From NCBI GenBank assembly GCA_019022495.1, contig JAFEKR010000017.1, positions 310,001 through 374,000 on the forward strand: DNA of 64,000 bases, read 5' to 3'. This stretch comes from Epichloe hybrida (Eukaryota > Ascomycota > Sordariomycetes > Hypocreales > Clavicipitaceae). The stretch's first letter is position 1. The number at the start of each line of letters is the position of its first letter. Below the pieces are notes generated by a model. It was not told the DNA's origin. It worked only from the letters and a program-made list of their open reading frames with translations, and searched no databases. This document shows, piece after piece, positions 10,373-21,502 of this stretch. Both the position numbers and the translations under genes were made by a program.

Positions 10373-11262
10373 ATGACCGACGCGTGCAAGACCGAAATAT
10401 ACCCACGATATTGCTTTCACCTGTCACCTACTGTCAACACCTGGTGTTTCTTGCCAGCGCTCAGGATTCACGCTCTGCAGCAACATGCAGGCTTTGAGGG
10501 TAAGCACCGCCGCATTCTCGGGTCTTTGAAAGATGACCGACTCTGACTCCAACTCAAGGCGAAAACTTCTTCTTCTACGACAACTTGCCAATAAAATGGG
10601 TACGCATCGTGGCATCTGTTGTCGCAATTGATGAATTTTCTGGACGACGCGTCTTTACTTTGGATGACAGCAGCGGAAGATGCATAGAGGCATGGGTCCT
10701 GCTTCCATCATCCGCCCCTGGCAGACCTGTTCCAGAACTACAGCAAATTTCAACAGGGGCGAGCGTAGCGGTTGAAGCTGGGAAAGCCAGCGTGTTTTGT
10801 GACCCTCTCTCAAGCCCTTTCAACGACATCGACATTGGCCATGTTCTGGATGTGAAAGGCAGCTTATCCAGTTTCAAAGGACAGATGCAGATCAAAATCG
10901 AAAAGTTCACACTTGTCAAGAGTACTGCACACGAGATTGTTCTGTGGCAGAAGAAATCCAGGTTCCAGCGCGACATCCTGCATAAGCCGTGGATCTTGAA
11001 ACCAGGTGTTATTCGGCGGTGTCGCAAAGAAGCTGAAGCTTCAGGATCAAGCTTGGAACGAAAAAAGAGGCATCCAAAAGCGAGCACAAAGACTGCTTCG
11101 GGCATAAAGGATTCAACAAAGACTTTGATTGGTCAGACTTCCGAACCTGCCCATCCTAACAAAAAGGAGAAGAAACCAAAGCCTGCTGAGGTTGCTGCGC
11201 GATTGAAGGAATTGATCCGGGATGGTTCGGCGAAGGGTAAGTATAGTGCATTGGGTCTTTAG
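10373..11262 (+). CDS. stn1: Telomere protein Stn1 (CST complex OB-fold subunit)
   Basis: Stn1 binds telomeric single-stranded DNA with Ten1 and protects chromosome ends. Exons 10373..10499 and 10559..11262; a 59-bp intron (GTAAGC donor, CTGAC branch, CAAG acceptor). 276 residues. The short first exon carries the fungal Stn1 start: YCFHLSPTVNTWCFLPALRI, then HALQQHAGFEG, running into ENFFFYDNLPIKWVRIVASV after splicing. The OB fold spans about 45-165 (VAIDEFSGRRVFTLDDSSG, GHVLDVKGSLSSFKGQMQI, KIEKFTLV). The C-terminal half is basic and linker-like, ending RLKELIRDGSAKGKYSALGL. No C-terminal winged-helix pair is visible, as in other short filamentous-fungal forms. A GTAAGT just before the stop could splice to a frame at 11386-11594, but that frame looks non-coding. 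Confidence 0.88.
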
Positions 11263-11975
11263 TTGGCTTGTATATTTGTCCTCAAACTATCATTATGGTC
11301 TTTTGGTGGTCCTGTCTTCCTGTTTAGGTACTAATTTAAAAAAAAATTTTTTGCGAGTCACAAAAATCACCCCTTCATGTTGTAGCTTCGGATATGGAGA
11401 ACAAGGGTGTTCCTTCCTCGAAATTGGCATTCCGCAACCCACTTACATACAGAGCAGTAGGTGTTGCAGGAAGAGCGGTATGGTCTTTCCTGTTGTGCCG
11501 AAGCGCTTTCATACCACTTCTTCAGAGTCGTATCATAGGTACCTCTGTCTGTTCTTGGAAAACTTGGTCGCTTGGCTTGAGCATTCCCGTGTAAACCTCA
11601 TGAGCATCACCGCTTCACCAAATTTTCAAACGTTCGACTACTCCTAAGAAACTACGACGATACTTTGTACTCATTTCTCTGATTGTTCATGAAGTAAACC
11701 TATAACTTACAACCTACAACCTACAACTGTTCAAAAGGTACCTCAATTCCCGGGTTTCCGTTGCACGATTAATCACGTCTCGGTTAGTCCATTCACTTGC
11801 ATGAAAAAAATTCGTGAATAACCCCCAATGCCCTGAGAATCTGAGGATACGTCTACCCGGATCATATATAATTTGAGGATGGGCCTTTCGCCTTCATTTG
11901 ACGACCATGTCTCGGACACATTCAAACCGACATGACCAGAGGTAGCTGGTGTTGCCTGGACTACGAAGGCCCATA
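11263..11975. other. Intergenic region, Stn1 / GH81
   Basis: About 710 bp. It contains the Stn1 3' end and the GH81 promoter. Short frames at 11222-11647 and 11394-11594 have no recognisable features. A run of CTACAACCTACAAC-type sequence sits near 11707-11728. Confidence 0.5.
11863..11873 (+). promoter_or_regulatory. TATA-like box of the GH81 gene
   Basis: CATATATAATT lies about 105 bp upstream of the GH81 ATG at 11976, the usual distance range for a fungal core promoter. Motif and position only. Confidence 0.4.
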
Positions 11976-14699
11976 ATGGAAATACGTCTATTGCTTATGT
12001 TGGCAAACTGGCTGACAATCAGTCTAGCATACCTGTGTACCACACATAACTCAAAAGGCGACTCTCGACAAGTTCCAGTAGAGCTCCCGCATCGTGAGCC
12101 ATCATATAATACCTCCGCAGACCATAAACAGTCAAGTGCCGTCACTTCAAGCCGAACACCGTACACGATCACGGAACAGATCAGGCACGACTTGGCACCT
12201 AGTACCGCTTCAGTCAATATTTGGAATAATTTTACCAGTACTAAGATAATAATGGCGGGTCAGAACATTTTCGCAAAACCCATTGACACCAAGGCACCAC
12301 CATCAGGCATCCCCCAACGACAGGATCATCCGGTGCCGCGCAAAGGGATTCATTCATCGGGACCGTTGCAGACCAATAAGTTCTACTCTAATTTCTTCTT
12401 GGGGGATCAGCGAGGACCCGCTTTCACATTCCCGTATTCTGTCTCTTGGGCTGGCGGCAAAGGCGCGAGTGGAAGTTGGGGGATGGCTTGTTCACACATC
12501 GAAGAACGACAAAGGGTCTTTGGGAAGGAGAAGATTGATGGAGCCCCCTCGTACTATCTGAACCCTATAGGGATCCAGTCCATGGTTCTGTCGGCCAAGG
12601 AACTTGGATGCGAAACAGCCGTATCAACAGACAGCATGACAGCATTCTCAGCCAGAGTGCACCTGAGCAAGGATAGCACAGCTCCCCCAGCAGTCTCGTT
12701 CCCTCTGGTGCAAGGTATGGCCTACATTACGGCACAATACGATGGATCCATCCCTTTGCTGCAGTCAGGGGTCTTTTTCAAGGCTGTAAGTCGTGTTACG
12801 CACAACCCCAAAGAAAGTGTCACGAAATACAACTTTCACCTGGAGGATGGGACCATCTGGCGTGTGTATGCGTATCGGAACAAGGGCGAGGAGCTTGATC
12901 TCAAGGTCATAAATAATGGTTTGGCCGAGTCCAAACATGCCTTCCATGGAACCATCCAAGTTTGCAAAGACCCCGGCACCAAAGGATCAGAGGATCTTCT
13001 CGATGACGGAGCAGGGATCTATCCCGTCACACTCACCTTATCAGGATCTGTGTTCGGAAAAGAGGGCACGTATTCCTTTGCATTCGAGAAGAATGGACAC
13101 CAGCTCGGCCACCTGTATATGTACGCCCTCCCGCACCACTTATCGTCGTTTAATGCGGAGACGATGAAGCGAGTTCGAAACGTTCAGCTTCAATCGCCTA
13201 CAAAAGGCACGGCCACTCTGGTGAAGGGCACCGAGTGGACAATGATTGAACGACACATGCCTACAGACATGGATTTCGCGCCTTGGCGGCCAGATAAAGG
13301 CCCGTTGAGGCAAATTTCTGACAAGGCTAAAAGTACTATACGGGCAGCGGCGGCGAAAGAGCTATCCCAGAATATTGTTGCGCAAACGAACCTGGACTCG
13401 ATGTACTTCAGTGGAAAGGTGCGTGACTTGATGGTGCATCATGAGATGTCATACTGATGTGTACTGGGAGTAGGCATTGGCCAAATTTGCCACCATTTTG
13501 TATGTCATTGACGAGCTTCTCGGCGACAAAGCATTGGCCAAGAAGAGCCTCGGTCCGTTGAAAGCTGCGTTCGGCACTTTTGCAGCCAACACGCAAAAGT
13601 ATCCGTTGAATCACGAGAGTAGGTTCACCCCCCAAGCCTCGTTCATGATATGCACTCGCTCACGCTGCCGTCTGATTAGCGGCGTGGGGGGGATTGGTGT
13701 CTTCGGCCAGCTACGAAACCGGAGACGCGGGCGTCGATTTCGGAAACACATACTACAATGACCATCATTTCCATTATGGCTACCACATACTGGCTGCGGC
13801 AACGATTGGACATATCGACCAAGCGTGGGCAACGGCAAACAAAGACTATGTCAACTTACTCGTACGAGACGTGGCCAATCCTAGCAAGGACGACAAGTTC
13901 TTCCCCATGTGGCGCAGCTTCGATTGGTACCATGGCCACAGCTGGGCTCATGGTCTCTATGCGGCCACGGACGGCAAGGTACATGGCACCCGTGACATGT
14001 TGTCGAGTACAATTCGCAGTTGAGGAGCTGACTGGCTTTGCTAGAACCAAGAGTCCAGTTCTGAGGACATGATGTGCGCGTATGCGCTGAAAATGTGGGG
14101 GAAGGTGAGCAAAAATGCAGATGTTGAAATGAGGTACGTTGTGTGAAAGTGAAAGGCTGTCGAGCAGCACTCCGCCTCTTGACTAAACAAGTTTTTGCAG
14201 AGGAAACCTTCAGCTGTCTATTATTGCGCGCAGCTTGCAGAGTTACTATTTGTATAAAAACGACAACACTGTTCAACCGAAGCAGTTTATTGGGAACAAA
14301 GTAGCGGGCATCCTCTTTGAGAACAAGATTGACCATACAACCTACTTCGACCCCAGTATAGAAGCCATTCAGGGTATACACATGATTCCCATACTGCCCC
14401 CATCGCCCTATGTGCGAGACGAAAAGTTTGTCAGAGAGGAGTGGGAGGCGTATTTCAGCAACGGACGCATAGACGACATTCGCAACGCTTGGAAAGGAAT
14501 CATCTATGCGAATTATGCCACGATTGAACCTCGGAAAGCCTGGGATTTCTTCACCTCGAAAGACTTTGATGCACAATGGCTGGACGGCGGTGCGTCTTTG
14601 ACTTGGTATATGGCATACTCGGCCGGTATGTTTACATTTGTGAAAAGTCATGTGGTATGCGGCGATGCTGACAATCGAACAGCGTTGGGGGGGTTGTAG
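11976..14699 (+). CDS. GH81 endo-beta-1,3-glucanase, secreted
   Basis: Cleaves beta-1,3-glucan in fungal walls (Eng1/Acf2 family; septum dissolution or wall remodelling). Six exons: 11976..13418, 13474..13618, 13680..13978, 14045..14133, 14201..14625, 14683..14699; introns 55, 61, 66, 67 and 57 bp. 805 residues. The start [21 protein letters not shown] is a signal peptide, followed by a Ser/Thr-rich linker. The GH81 domain begins [13 protein letters not shown] (about residue 95); [15 protein letters not shown], then the catalytic core [16 protein letters not shown] with the conserved Asp, [17 protein letters not shown], and [18 protein letters not shown], where the family's catalytic Glu residues lie, created by splicing of intron 3. 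The tiny last exon gives ..YSAALGGL. No carbohydrate-binding module or GPI signal is visible. Confidence 0.93.
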
Positions 14700-15257
14700 T
14701 GTGTTCGTGGCGGCTTCGATTGAGGCGACAACCTTTGCTTCTCCCCATGTACTAGTCCTCTCCACGTCGTACTATGGGGCTTGGCATGCGTTCAAATTGA
14801 CGAGCACTCACTGCGCAAGTTTGTGCATATCAAGATGCAGCACCCCACCATGGCGGCAGATGCTGCTGTCGAGCGTGGCCGTGAATCGTGAATGCCGGAG
14901 CCGCAAGATATGTACATTTACTGTAACCCCGTCATTCATGTCTGTCTCAGCAAGGTAGCAATGGGTAGCCACTGTAGTTAGTCAAGTGGAACAGCGGCCG
15001 ACCCCTGCCCATGTTTATTTCCTACTTTATTTTGGCGTGCGTTCGTACTCGGTATGATACTTGGTGTCTGGTGCTGATGCATGCCGATCCCCACAACGTG
15101 CGTGTCTGGGTAGCATGCGGCTCGGGATGACGCTAGTGCTTTTGCGCAAGCCTTTGTGGCAGAGCATGATGTTGAGCTTGTCGTGAGGGTTGTTGTCGCG
15201 ATGACGTTGTTTGTGGCATGGACTTGTGGCATGGACCATTTCCAACATGTGCGAGGA

Positions 15258-15296
15258 GGGGAAGCTGCGAGGGGAAGCTGCGATGGGAAGCTGCGA
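15258..15296. repeat. 13-bp tandem repeat
   Basis: GGGGAAGCTGCGA occurs twice exactly and a third time as TGGGAAGCTGCGA, head to tail, in the GH81/VCX1 spacer. No coding frame is associated. Confidence 0.85.
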
Positions 15297-15873
15297 TGGG
15301 AGGCCTCCCAGGCTCCTCGGGTTGAAACTGATGAAGTGATGAAACACGCAGTGACGCAGAGCGCTCAACCCCCCCGCTCCACTCCTCCACACCTCGTCGT
15401 CATTGGCTTTGGCGCCGTTGGGCGCTGGGCGCTGGGCGCTGCTGGCGGTGGCGGGGGCCCTGGACTCACTGACTGCCATCCCATCCGGCAAGTCCAGCAG
15501 GGGTTTGGGCTCTCTGCTCTCTGCTTGACTCGACTGACACTAACACCACACCGTGCATCAACGAAGCTTCACCACGTCGTCGCCTCGTCCTCTTCATCTC
15601 GCCATTGCACCAGGAACAAGAACCGAGACCGCAAGACCGCAAGAGGTCAAACTTGCTTGTCCTGTCATCAGTGGACAAGCATAGATAGATCTGGGACACT
15701 ACTGTAGGACTGACTTCATAACTTTGAGCTATGGCTTTCGGAGGTCTCGGTAAGTCTTCTCGAATCCACATTTGTCTGGGACTTGCGGATAGACGCCACA
15801 GAAACGGCGTCGTCACTCCCCGCCTTGAATTATCAAGAGATTTACTATTATGGCCCTGCCGCTATCCGCTCGA

Positions 15874-15926
15874 CCCTTTTCTTCTCTTCCCTTTTTTCCT
15901 CTTCCCTGATGCCTTTCTTTTCTTTT
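15874..15926 (+). promoter_or_regulatory. Pyrimidine-rich promoter tract of VCX1
   Basis: About 50 bp almost purely C/T on the plus strand (CCCTTTTCTTCTCTTCCC and onward), 170-220 bp upstream of the VCX1 ATG. CT-rich tracts of this kind often mark transcription start regions in filamentous fungi. Confidence 0.45.
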
Positions 15927-16094
15927 CGCATTCCGCAGTTCGCATTTCGCTCCCCTTCCCACACACTTTAATTCTCCAAGAGTTCTTGGAGCTTCTTGGC
16001 CGTCATCGACGAAATACTCTTGCATCGCTCCCAAAGCTAACTCGAAGCCGGGCGCGCGACAGTCAGCGAATCGTACCGACATCTTCGTCGCCAA

Positions 16095-17782
16095 ATGGCA
16101 AACAACAATTCGAGAGGCAATGCCAACGAGCAAACGCCACTGATCAATGGCGAGTCCGCTTCGTCGTCTCACGCTGGAAACCACATTACGCAACATTCAA
16201 ATAACAGTGTCTACTCTTTCTTCTTCGACCACAAGCACACTCCTGGCAATGACAGCGACTCCATCGTCGTGCGCAGCGCTGCTTATACCTGGCATGTTAC
16301 CAAGGTGACGCTTCTGAGTAGTAAGTAAACCTTTCAAACCCGGACAGTTGAAAAAAAAAAAAAACATGAGCAATGAGGCTTTCCTCCCATCGCCGCTTGC
16401 CATGATTTTGACGTGCCACAGAAAACTAACACGCCCTGTTGCCAAGACTATGTCAACTTCTTGCTGGTCATGGTGCCGGTGGGCATTGTGGCAGGTGCGA
16501 TGGGATGGAACTCTACCGCCGTTTTCACCATCAATTTTTTCGCCATCATTCCGCTGGCTGCCGTTTTGTCGTTTGCTACCGAGGAGATTTCAATCAAGCT
16601 GGGCGACACAATGGGTGGTCTGCTAAACGCGACTTTCGGGAATGCTGTCGAATTGATCGTGAGTGGCCCGGCACACTTATTACCAGCTATCGAGCGTACC
16701 AAAGATCTGCGCGCTAACTATTTATCGCTACATAGGTCAGCATTGTGGCTCTCAAGGATGGCCAGATTGAGGTCGTACAATCGTCAATGCTCGGTTCTAT
16801 TCTGTCCAACTTGCTATTAGTTATGGGAATGTGTTTCTTCTTTGGCGGTCTGGTTCACCGGGGACGCAATGGCGCCGGTACAGAGCAGACTTTCTCTGGG
16901 GCTGTCGCGCAGACGACTTGCTCTCTGATGACCTTGTCCTCGGCGTCGCTCGTCATTCCCGCCGCTGTGAGTGCTGCTTCTTAAACCCACGTTGGTCAAG
17001 TGTTTTTCGTTTACTAACGCATTGGCTTGATTAGCTTTATGCCGTCCTCGACCGGAACAACTCTGGCGACAAGAACCAGAGCATCCTTATTCTGTCCCGA
17101 GGCACAGCCATTATCCTTTTGCTCCTCTATGTCTTGTACCTCGTGTTTCAACTTCGTACCCACAGCAATCTTTTCGACGCAGAAGTCCAGGGCGGTGCCG
17201 AAGAGGACGGCGAAGGCGAGGTGCCAACCATGGGCCCGATCGCTGCCGCCATCGTGCTGGTTGTGGTCACGGTTTTAGTTGCTGTTTGCGCCGACTACTT
17301 GGTAGGAAGCATCGACGATATTGTGGAGAGCGCCAATATCAGCAAAGCATTCATCGGTCTGATTCTGATCCCCATCGTCGGGAATGCTGCCGAGCACGTC
17401 ACTGCTGTCGTTGTTGCTCTGAGAGACAAGATGGATCTTGCCATGGGTGTTGCTATTGGCTCGAGCATTCAGATTGCCCTTGGTGTCACCCCCTTCCTTG
17501 TCATAGTCGGCTGGATTATTGGACAGCCCATGTCGCTGCGCTTTGAAACCTGTAAGTTTTGTATCCCCGTTGACACCCTCACGCCTGGGCCGGGCGGCAT
17601 GGCTAACGCATGCCTTTACAGTTGAGACCGTTGCGTTTGCCGTCTCCGTTCTAGTCGTTACATACACGGTCCAGGATGGCAAGTCCAACTACCTCGAAGG
17701 TGCCATGTTGCTGGGCTTGTACATCATCATCGCAGTCGCATTTTACGCCACTCCTAGCGGTGCTTTTGACAAGTCCACATAG
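16095..17782 (+). CDS. Vacuolar Ca2+/H+ exchanger (CAX family)
   Basis: Proton-driven Ca2+ antiporter of the vacuolar membrane (yeast Vcx1 type). Five exons: 16095..16320, 16447..16658, 16736..16966, 17035..17551, 17622..17782; introns 126, 77, 68 and 70 bp. 448 residues. A hydrophilic N-terminus ([10 protein letters not shown]) precedes about eleven membrane segments arranged as two Na_Ca_ex repeats. The signature helices are [17 protein letters not shown] (repeat c-1, spanning intron 2) and [19 protein letters not shown] (repeat c-2), whose Glu residues bind the cation. The acidic loop [12 protein letters not shown] between the halves is typical. Intron 1 has a poly-A run (16351-16364). The end [14 protein letters not shown] is complete. 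Confidence 0.93.
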
Positions 17783-18246
17783 TTTTTGGGTTGAAGCCAC
17801 ACAGGTCTAGCCAGATTGATGCTGGGTGTTCAACGAGACCTGCAGCGGAGATGACATCTTGGGTATCTTCACATTGTACACTACTAAGAAACGTTTGGTG
17901 TTTTTTTTTTGTTTTTTGAAACAACAGAAAAGGAAGGTGCGGTCAGGGAAAGACCCCCATGACTTAACACGCGGCTCTACGCCAGTTTACCAGCTCTGTT
18001 GAGACGGTCGTATATTTTTCCTCGTCGGTTTCTCCTTCCTCCATGGGATGGGGTCGGCTGCTCAGTCGGCAAAGGTGATGCGGCGTTGAAGCTAACCAGG
18101 TAAAAAAAAAAAACCCATTTTGTTCGCCATGTCAGTCTATGTACTGTGAGATTTTGGAACCGTCATGTCATCAACCAAATGCCTATTTCTACAGGACGTG
18201 ACCAAAAGAAAGTGAAGTAGTCGGTGCGTGAACACGCCAGCCAAGC
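17783..18246. other. Convergent 3' spacer, VCX1 / UTP14
   Basis: About 460 bp between convergent stops, holding two 3' untranslated regions. T- and A-runs occur at 17900-17910 and 18101-18113. No coding signal. Confidence 0.55.
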
Positions 18247-20521
18247 CTACGCAGTGGGTTTTGAAATGGGTGCAATGACTCCCTGCTTCATCAAGACGCG
18301 CGGCTTGGTGCTGTCCTGGAACGTCTCCTTGGTCATCCACTCGGGCCCGACCGGAAGTCGTAGTGATCGCTCGTACTGCTGCCTGGATTCATACTGATGA
18401 GGTAGTTGGGAGGCCAGGTATCGATCGTTCTGGCGCATTCGTTAGTTGGCATCTGTACTCCATGGCATGCCCGCCGTGACCGTGTTCGTGTTCGTGTTCG
18501 TGTGTTGTTCCGCATCTCTGCATTGACGTACGGAGCACGTACACGCCGGACGAGTATAGGAGGAAGACTTATAACTCACCTTTTTGATGCGCTTCTCGTT
18601 GATAATCACCTTGTCTAGCTTTGCATCCTTCCTATCCTTCTTCTTCACACCGTCCACCTTTGTCAGGAAGCGGCCCTGATGCCTCTTCTTCTCACGGTTG
18701 CTCACGCCGTCGCCGACCCAGGATCCCCACCCGGGGAGCGTGTTGTCAATGACCTTGTCGTCGTCTGCCTCGGCAACGGCGTCCTTTTCGCGGGCGAATT
18801 CCGTGACGACGTCGTCGCCGGCAAAGGCGCGCGCGATGAGGGCCCGGTCGCGGATTGCGAGGGGGAGGTGCTGCTCTGAGTCGGAGTCGGGGGATTCGTC
18901 CTGGCGGTCCTGGTCCTGGTCCTGGTCTTGGCCTTGGACTTGGTCATTGGTCTTTGTGTTGGATTGTTTTCTGGAAGAGGAGGATGATGACTTGGGGGGT
19001 GCGGCTACGAGGATATTGGCGTTGAGGTCGAGATCTTCGCTGCGGATGGGGCCTGCCTTCTTACGGCGCGTTTCGCCGCGAGACCAGGCTCCTGCTGTGG
19101 AGGGCGGTATGGAAGAGGAGGAAGTAATTGTGGCAGCGGCAGCGGCAGAGACAGAGTCAGAAGCAGAGGATCTGGACTTGTTGGTGATAATGTCCACGTC
19201 TTGATGAGGCGAAGGTTGTCTCCGGGGTGCAGAGCGCCGGGGTGTGTCCAGGATAGGCTTGTCTTTGGAGTCCGCAACGCCGTAGCTTCTGCGTCCAACT
19301 TGATCGGGATCTTGCTGGTCATCTGATTCGTCACTTTCTTCGCCGTCGAGATCGCGACGGATTTGACGAATCATGTCGTCGTTGGCTTGCTTCTTGGCCG
19401 CCTCGGCTTTCTGCATAAACTTCATGCTCATCAGGCCGGACTGGGGGCCGGCATGCTCGCCTTCGAGCTGGCGGAGCTGGCGACGAAGATCTGCGTCATT
19501 GTCATCGTCGGGGTCACTGCCAGAACTGCTGGTTGCGTCGGAGTCAGAGTCATCTGCTGCGCCTGTCTTGCCCTCCTTCCTTCGACGCAATTCTTCGTTT
19601 TTGCGCGCCATTTCTGTCAAGCCAGTGCGGAATTCTTCATCCCATACGGCTCGTTTGTTCCTGGACCCGATCTTGGCCCATTTGCTCTCCTTGTGGCGCT
19701 GGCCGACGCGTTCTAGGGCTCGTCGACGATCCTGCGCTTCCCGTTCATCTTCGGAGTCGATCTCGCCCGCTTCTTCCATGGCCTCCTTGGTGGCCATTTC
19801 GTCTCGCTCTCGCTGCTTTCTGTGAACCCTGTGGTAGGCCTTGCTCTTGATCTTCTTGATGCGTTTGGCGCGCTTGGCCTCACGGGAGCTGAGCTCTCGC
19901 TCCATGCGCTTCTTAGCGAGTGCTTCCTGGCGGGACAGCTCGTTTCCTTCTTCGTCATACTCCTTGGGCTTGGGTTTGGCTTCCTTTTGCAGCGAGAGCC
20001 CGCTCTGCTCCATGATGGACATAATGGTGGATTCGAGCTCGTTCCTGGGGTTGGTCGATGCCAACGGTTGGATCTCAGCCGTGTTAATCCCTGCCATGTC
20101 TGAGTTTTGCGGAAGTGGGAACACGAGATGCTCGGCTCGTCGGTTCTGCTTGACAGTTTCTGTCCATCGGTTCAGGGTTTCATTGGTCTTATCGAAGGCT
20201 ACGCTTCGGTCTAAGCGGCCTTGTTCTCGTCTGGACAACGGGACGGCAAGTTTTCGAGCGGCGCTGGGGCGCTTCTCCTTGGCTTCCTTGTTCATCAACT
20301 TGACGGACTTCTTTAGCAAGGGATCGTGAAGACCCGTGAGTCCCAAGTCGCCGAGAGAAAGTTTCTGTCCGGTGGTTGATGCGGACTTTTCTTTGACTTT
20401 TTGTTGGCCGCCGTATTCTGAAATAAGTCCTTGCAAGGCACTGAACTTTTCTGGGTCGACTTCGGAAGCCTCACCATCCTCATCCTCATCCTCATCCTCA
20501 TCCTCGTCATCTTCATCTTCA

Positions 20522-20553
<32 letters not shown>

Positions 20554-21222
20554 TTTGGAGTTGTTTTCATTTTCCTCAGAGTCCTCAGATCTGGACTCGT
20601 CGTCCGCCTGCGGCTCTTCGTCCGATTCTTCTTCCCACTGGTCAAGAGCTGTTGCCAGATCGATGGCATCTGCGCCAAGAGTTTCGCCTTGGTCGTCATT
20701 TGAGTCGTCTTCAGAGTCATCTTCCTTCTACATGATGAGTGAGCAGGGTTTCCTTTCCTCTGTCATTAAGCCACCTACCGGCTTTGATTTGCTACCTCGA
20801 AAAGAGTATTCCTCAAACTTTTCGTTGTCACTATCACCAAAGGCGTCATCACTCTCGATTTCAGAGTCCTCGTCATCGTCTCTCATCCCGCCGAGGCGCC
20901 ACTCATTGCCTTCGCTGTCGCTACCATCTTCAGCATCTTTGACGTCCGTCGATGGTCCCCTCGCTTTCTTCTTTTGGGGCTGCTCTTCGTCCTCGTCCTC
21001 TTCACCATTGCCATAGTCGTCTCTGCCATGTTTCTTCTCTACTTCAACGTCGAGTTCTCTGGCTCGCGGGGTCTTCCTAAATTTGGTCGGGTACATGTCC
21101 TGTGCAATTCCAAAGGCGTTCAAGGCGTTCTTCTGCGACCTGGCTTTGGAGCCGTTCTTAGTACTGGCCTTGGTCTTTGGCGCGGCCGTCAACGACCTGC
21201 CATGCGCTTGTCGCCCCGGCAT
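18247..21222 (-). CDS. utp14: U3 snoRNP / SSU processome protein Utp14
   Basis: Nucleolar 18S rRNA maturation factor; Utp14 activates the DEAH helicase Dhr1 to unwind U3 snoRNA. Exons 20779..21222, 18580..20727 and 18247..18429; introns 51 bp and 150 bp. 924 residues, usual for the family. The N-terminus is basic (MPGRQAHGRS) with FGIAQDMYPTKFRKTPRARE, then acidic tracts including an Asp/Glu run encoded at 20473-20560. Utp14 core: PLSRREQGRLDRSVAFDKTN, LNRWTETVKQNRRAEHL, KRIKKIKSKAYHRVHRK, EEFRTGLTEMARKNEELRRR. C-terminal block: LPGWGSWVGDGVSNREKKR, then, after the last intron, NDRYLASQLPHQYESRQQYE and LRLPVGPEWMTKETF. The 150-bp intron contains a GTGTTC hexamer repeat (about 18481-18505). 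Confidence 0.94.
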
Positions 21223-21502
21223 TTTTTGCTGATTTTGGCGCCGACGATTTTGATTGTACTGGGCACGGACATCAAGCGCCTTGAATGTGTATCATCTTGA
21301 TGGCACCACTATGCATCTTTTACATTTTTCTGCCGACCATAAAAAATTTGGGCGGTGAAGATAGGACCTCATGGTGGGGACCTGTCAGGTTACCCTTGTT
21401 TCGCCACCCCACCAGAAGTAATTTAGCCTGTCTCCGGCCGGCCGACGGTAAACTTAAACATTCCGCTGCTTAATTGTCTCCCGGTGTTGCGACTCCGACA
21501 AT
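21223..21502. promoter_or_regulatory. Bidirectional promoter, UTP14 / COX15
   Basis: 280 bp between divergent starts of two housekeeping genes. No clear TATA box at a standard position for either gene; CTTACCC/GGTAAC-type motifs and a GGCCGGCC palindrome (about 21437-21444) are present. Confidence 0.5.

Larger units (their letters stand above)
14700..16094. other. Intergenic region, GH81 / VCX1
   Basis: About 1.4 kb without a credible gene. It contains a 13-bp tandem repeat (15258-15296), a GGGCGCT repeat near 15420-15440, and a long pyrimidine tract (15874-15926) typical of fungal promoters. ATGGCTTTCGGAGGTCTCG at 15731 is followed directly by GTAAGT, so a short upstream ORF or 5'-UTR exon is possible. 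Confidence 0.5.

Noticed and set aside
11222..11647. ORF after Stn1, possible extra exon
   Set aside because: A splice from the GTAAGT at 11,237 is possible on paper, but the encoded residues show no Stn1-like features and KGKYSALGL makes a natural C-terminus.
15156..15707. 183-residue ORF in the GH81/VCX1 spacer
   Set aside because: Low-complexity, overlaps a 13-bp tandem repeat, no domain, and overlapping long ORFs on the other strand are equally featureless.
20336..21016. 226-residue serine-run ORF on the plus strand
   Set aside because: It is the antisense of the acidic Asp/Glu tract of UTP14; the minus strand has clear Utp14 domains.
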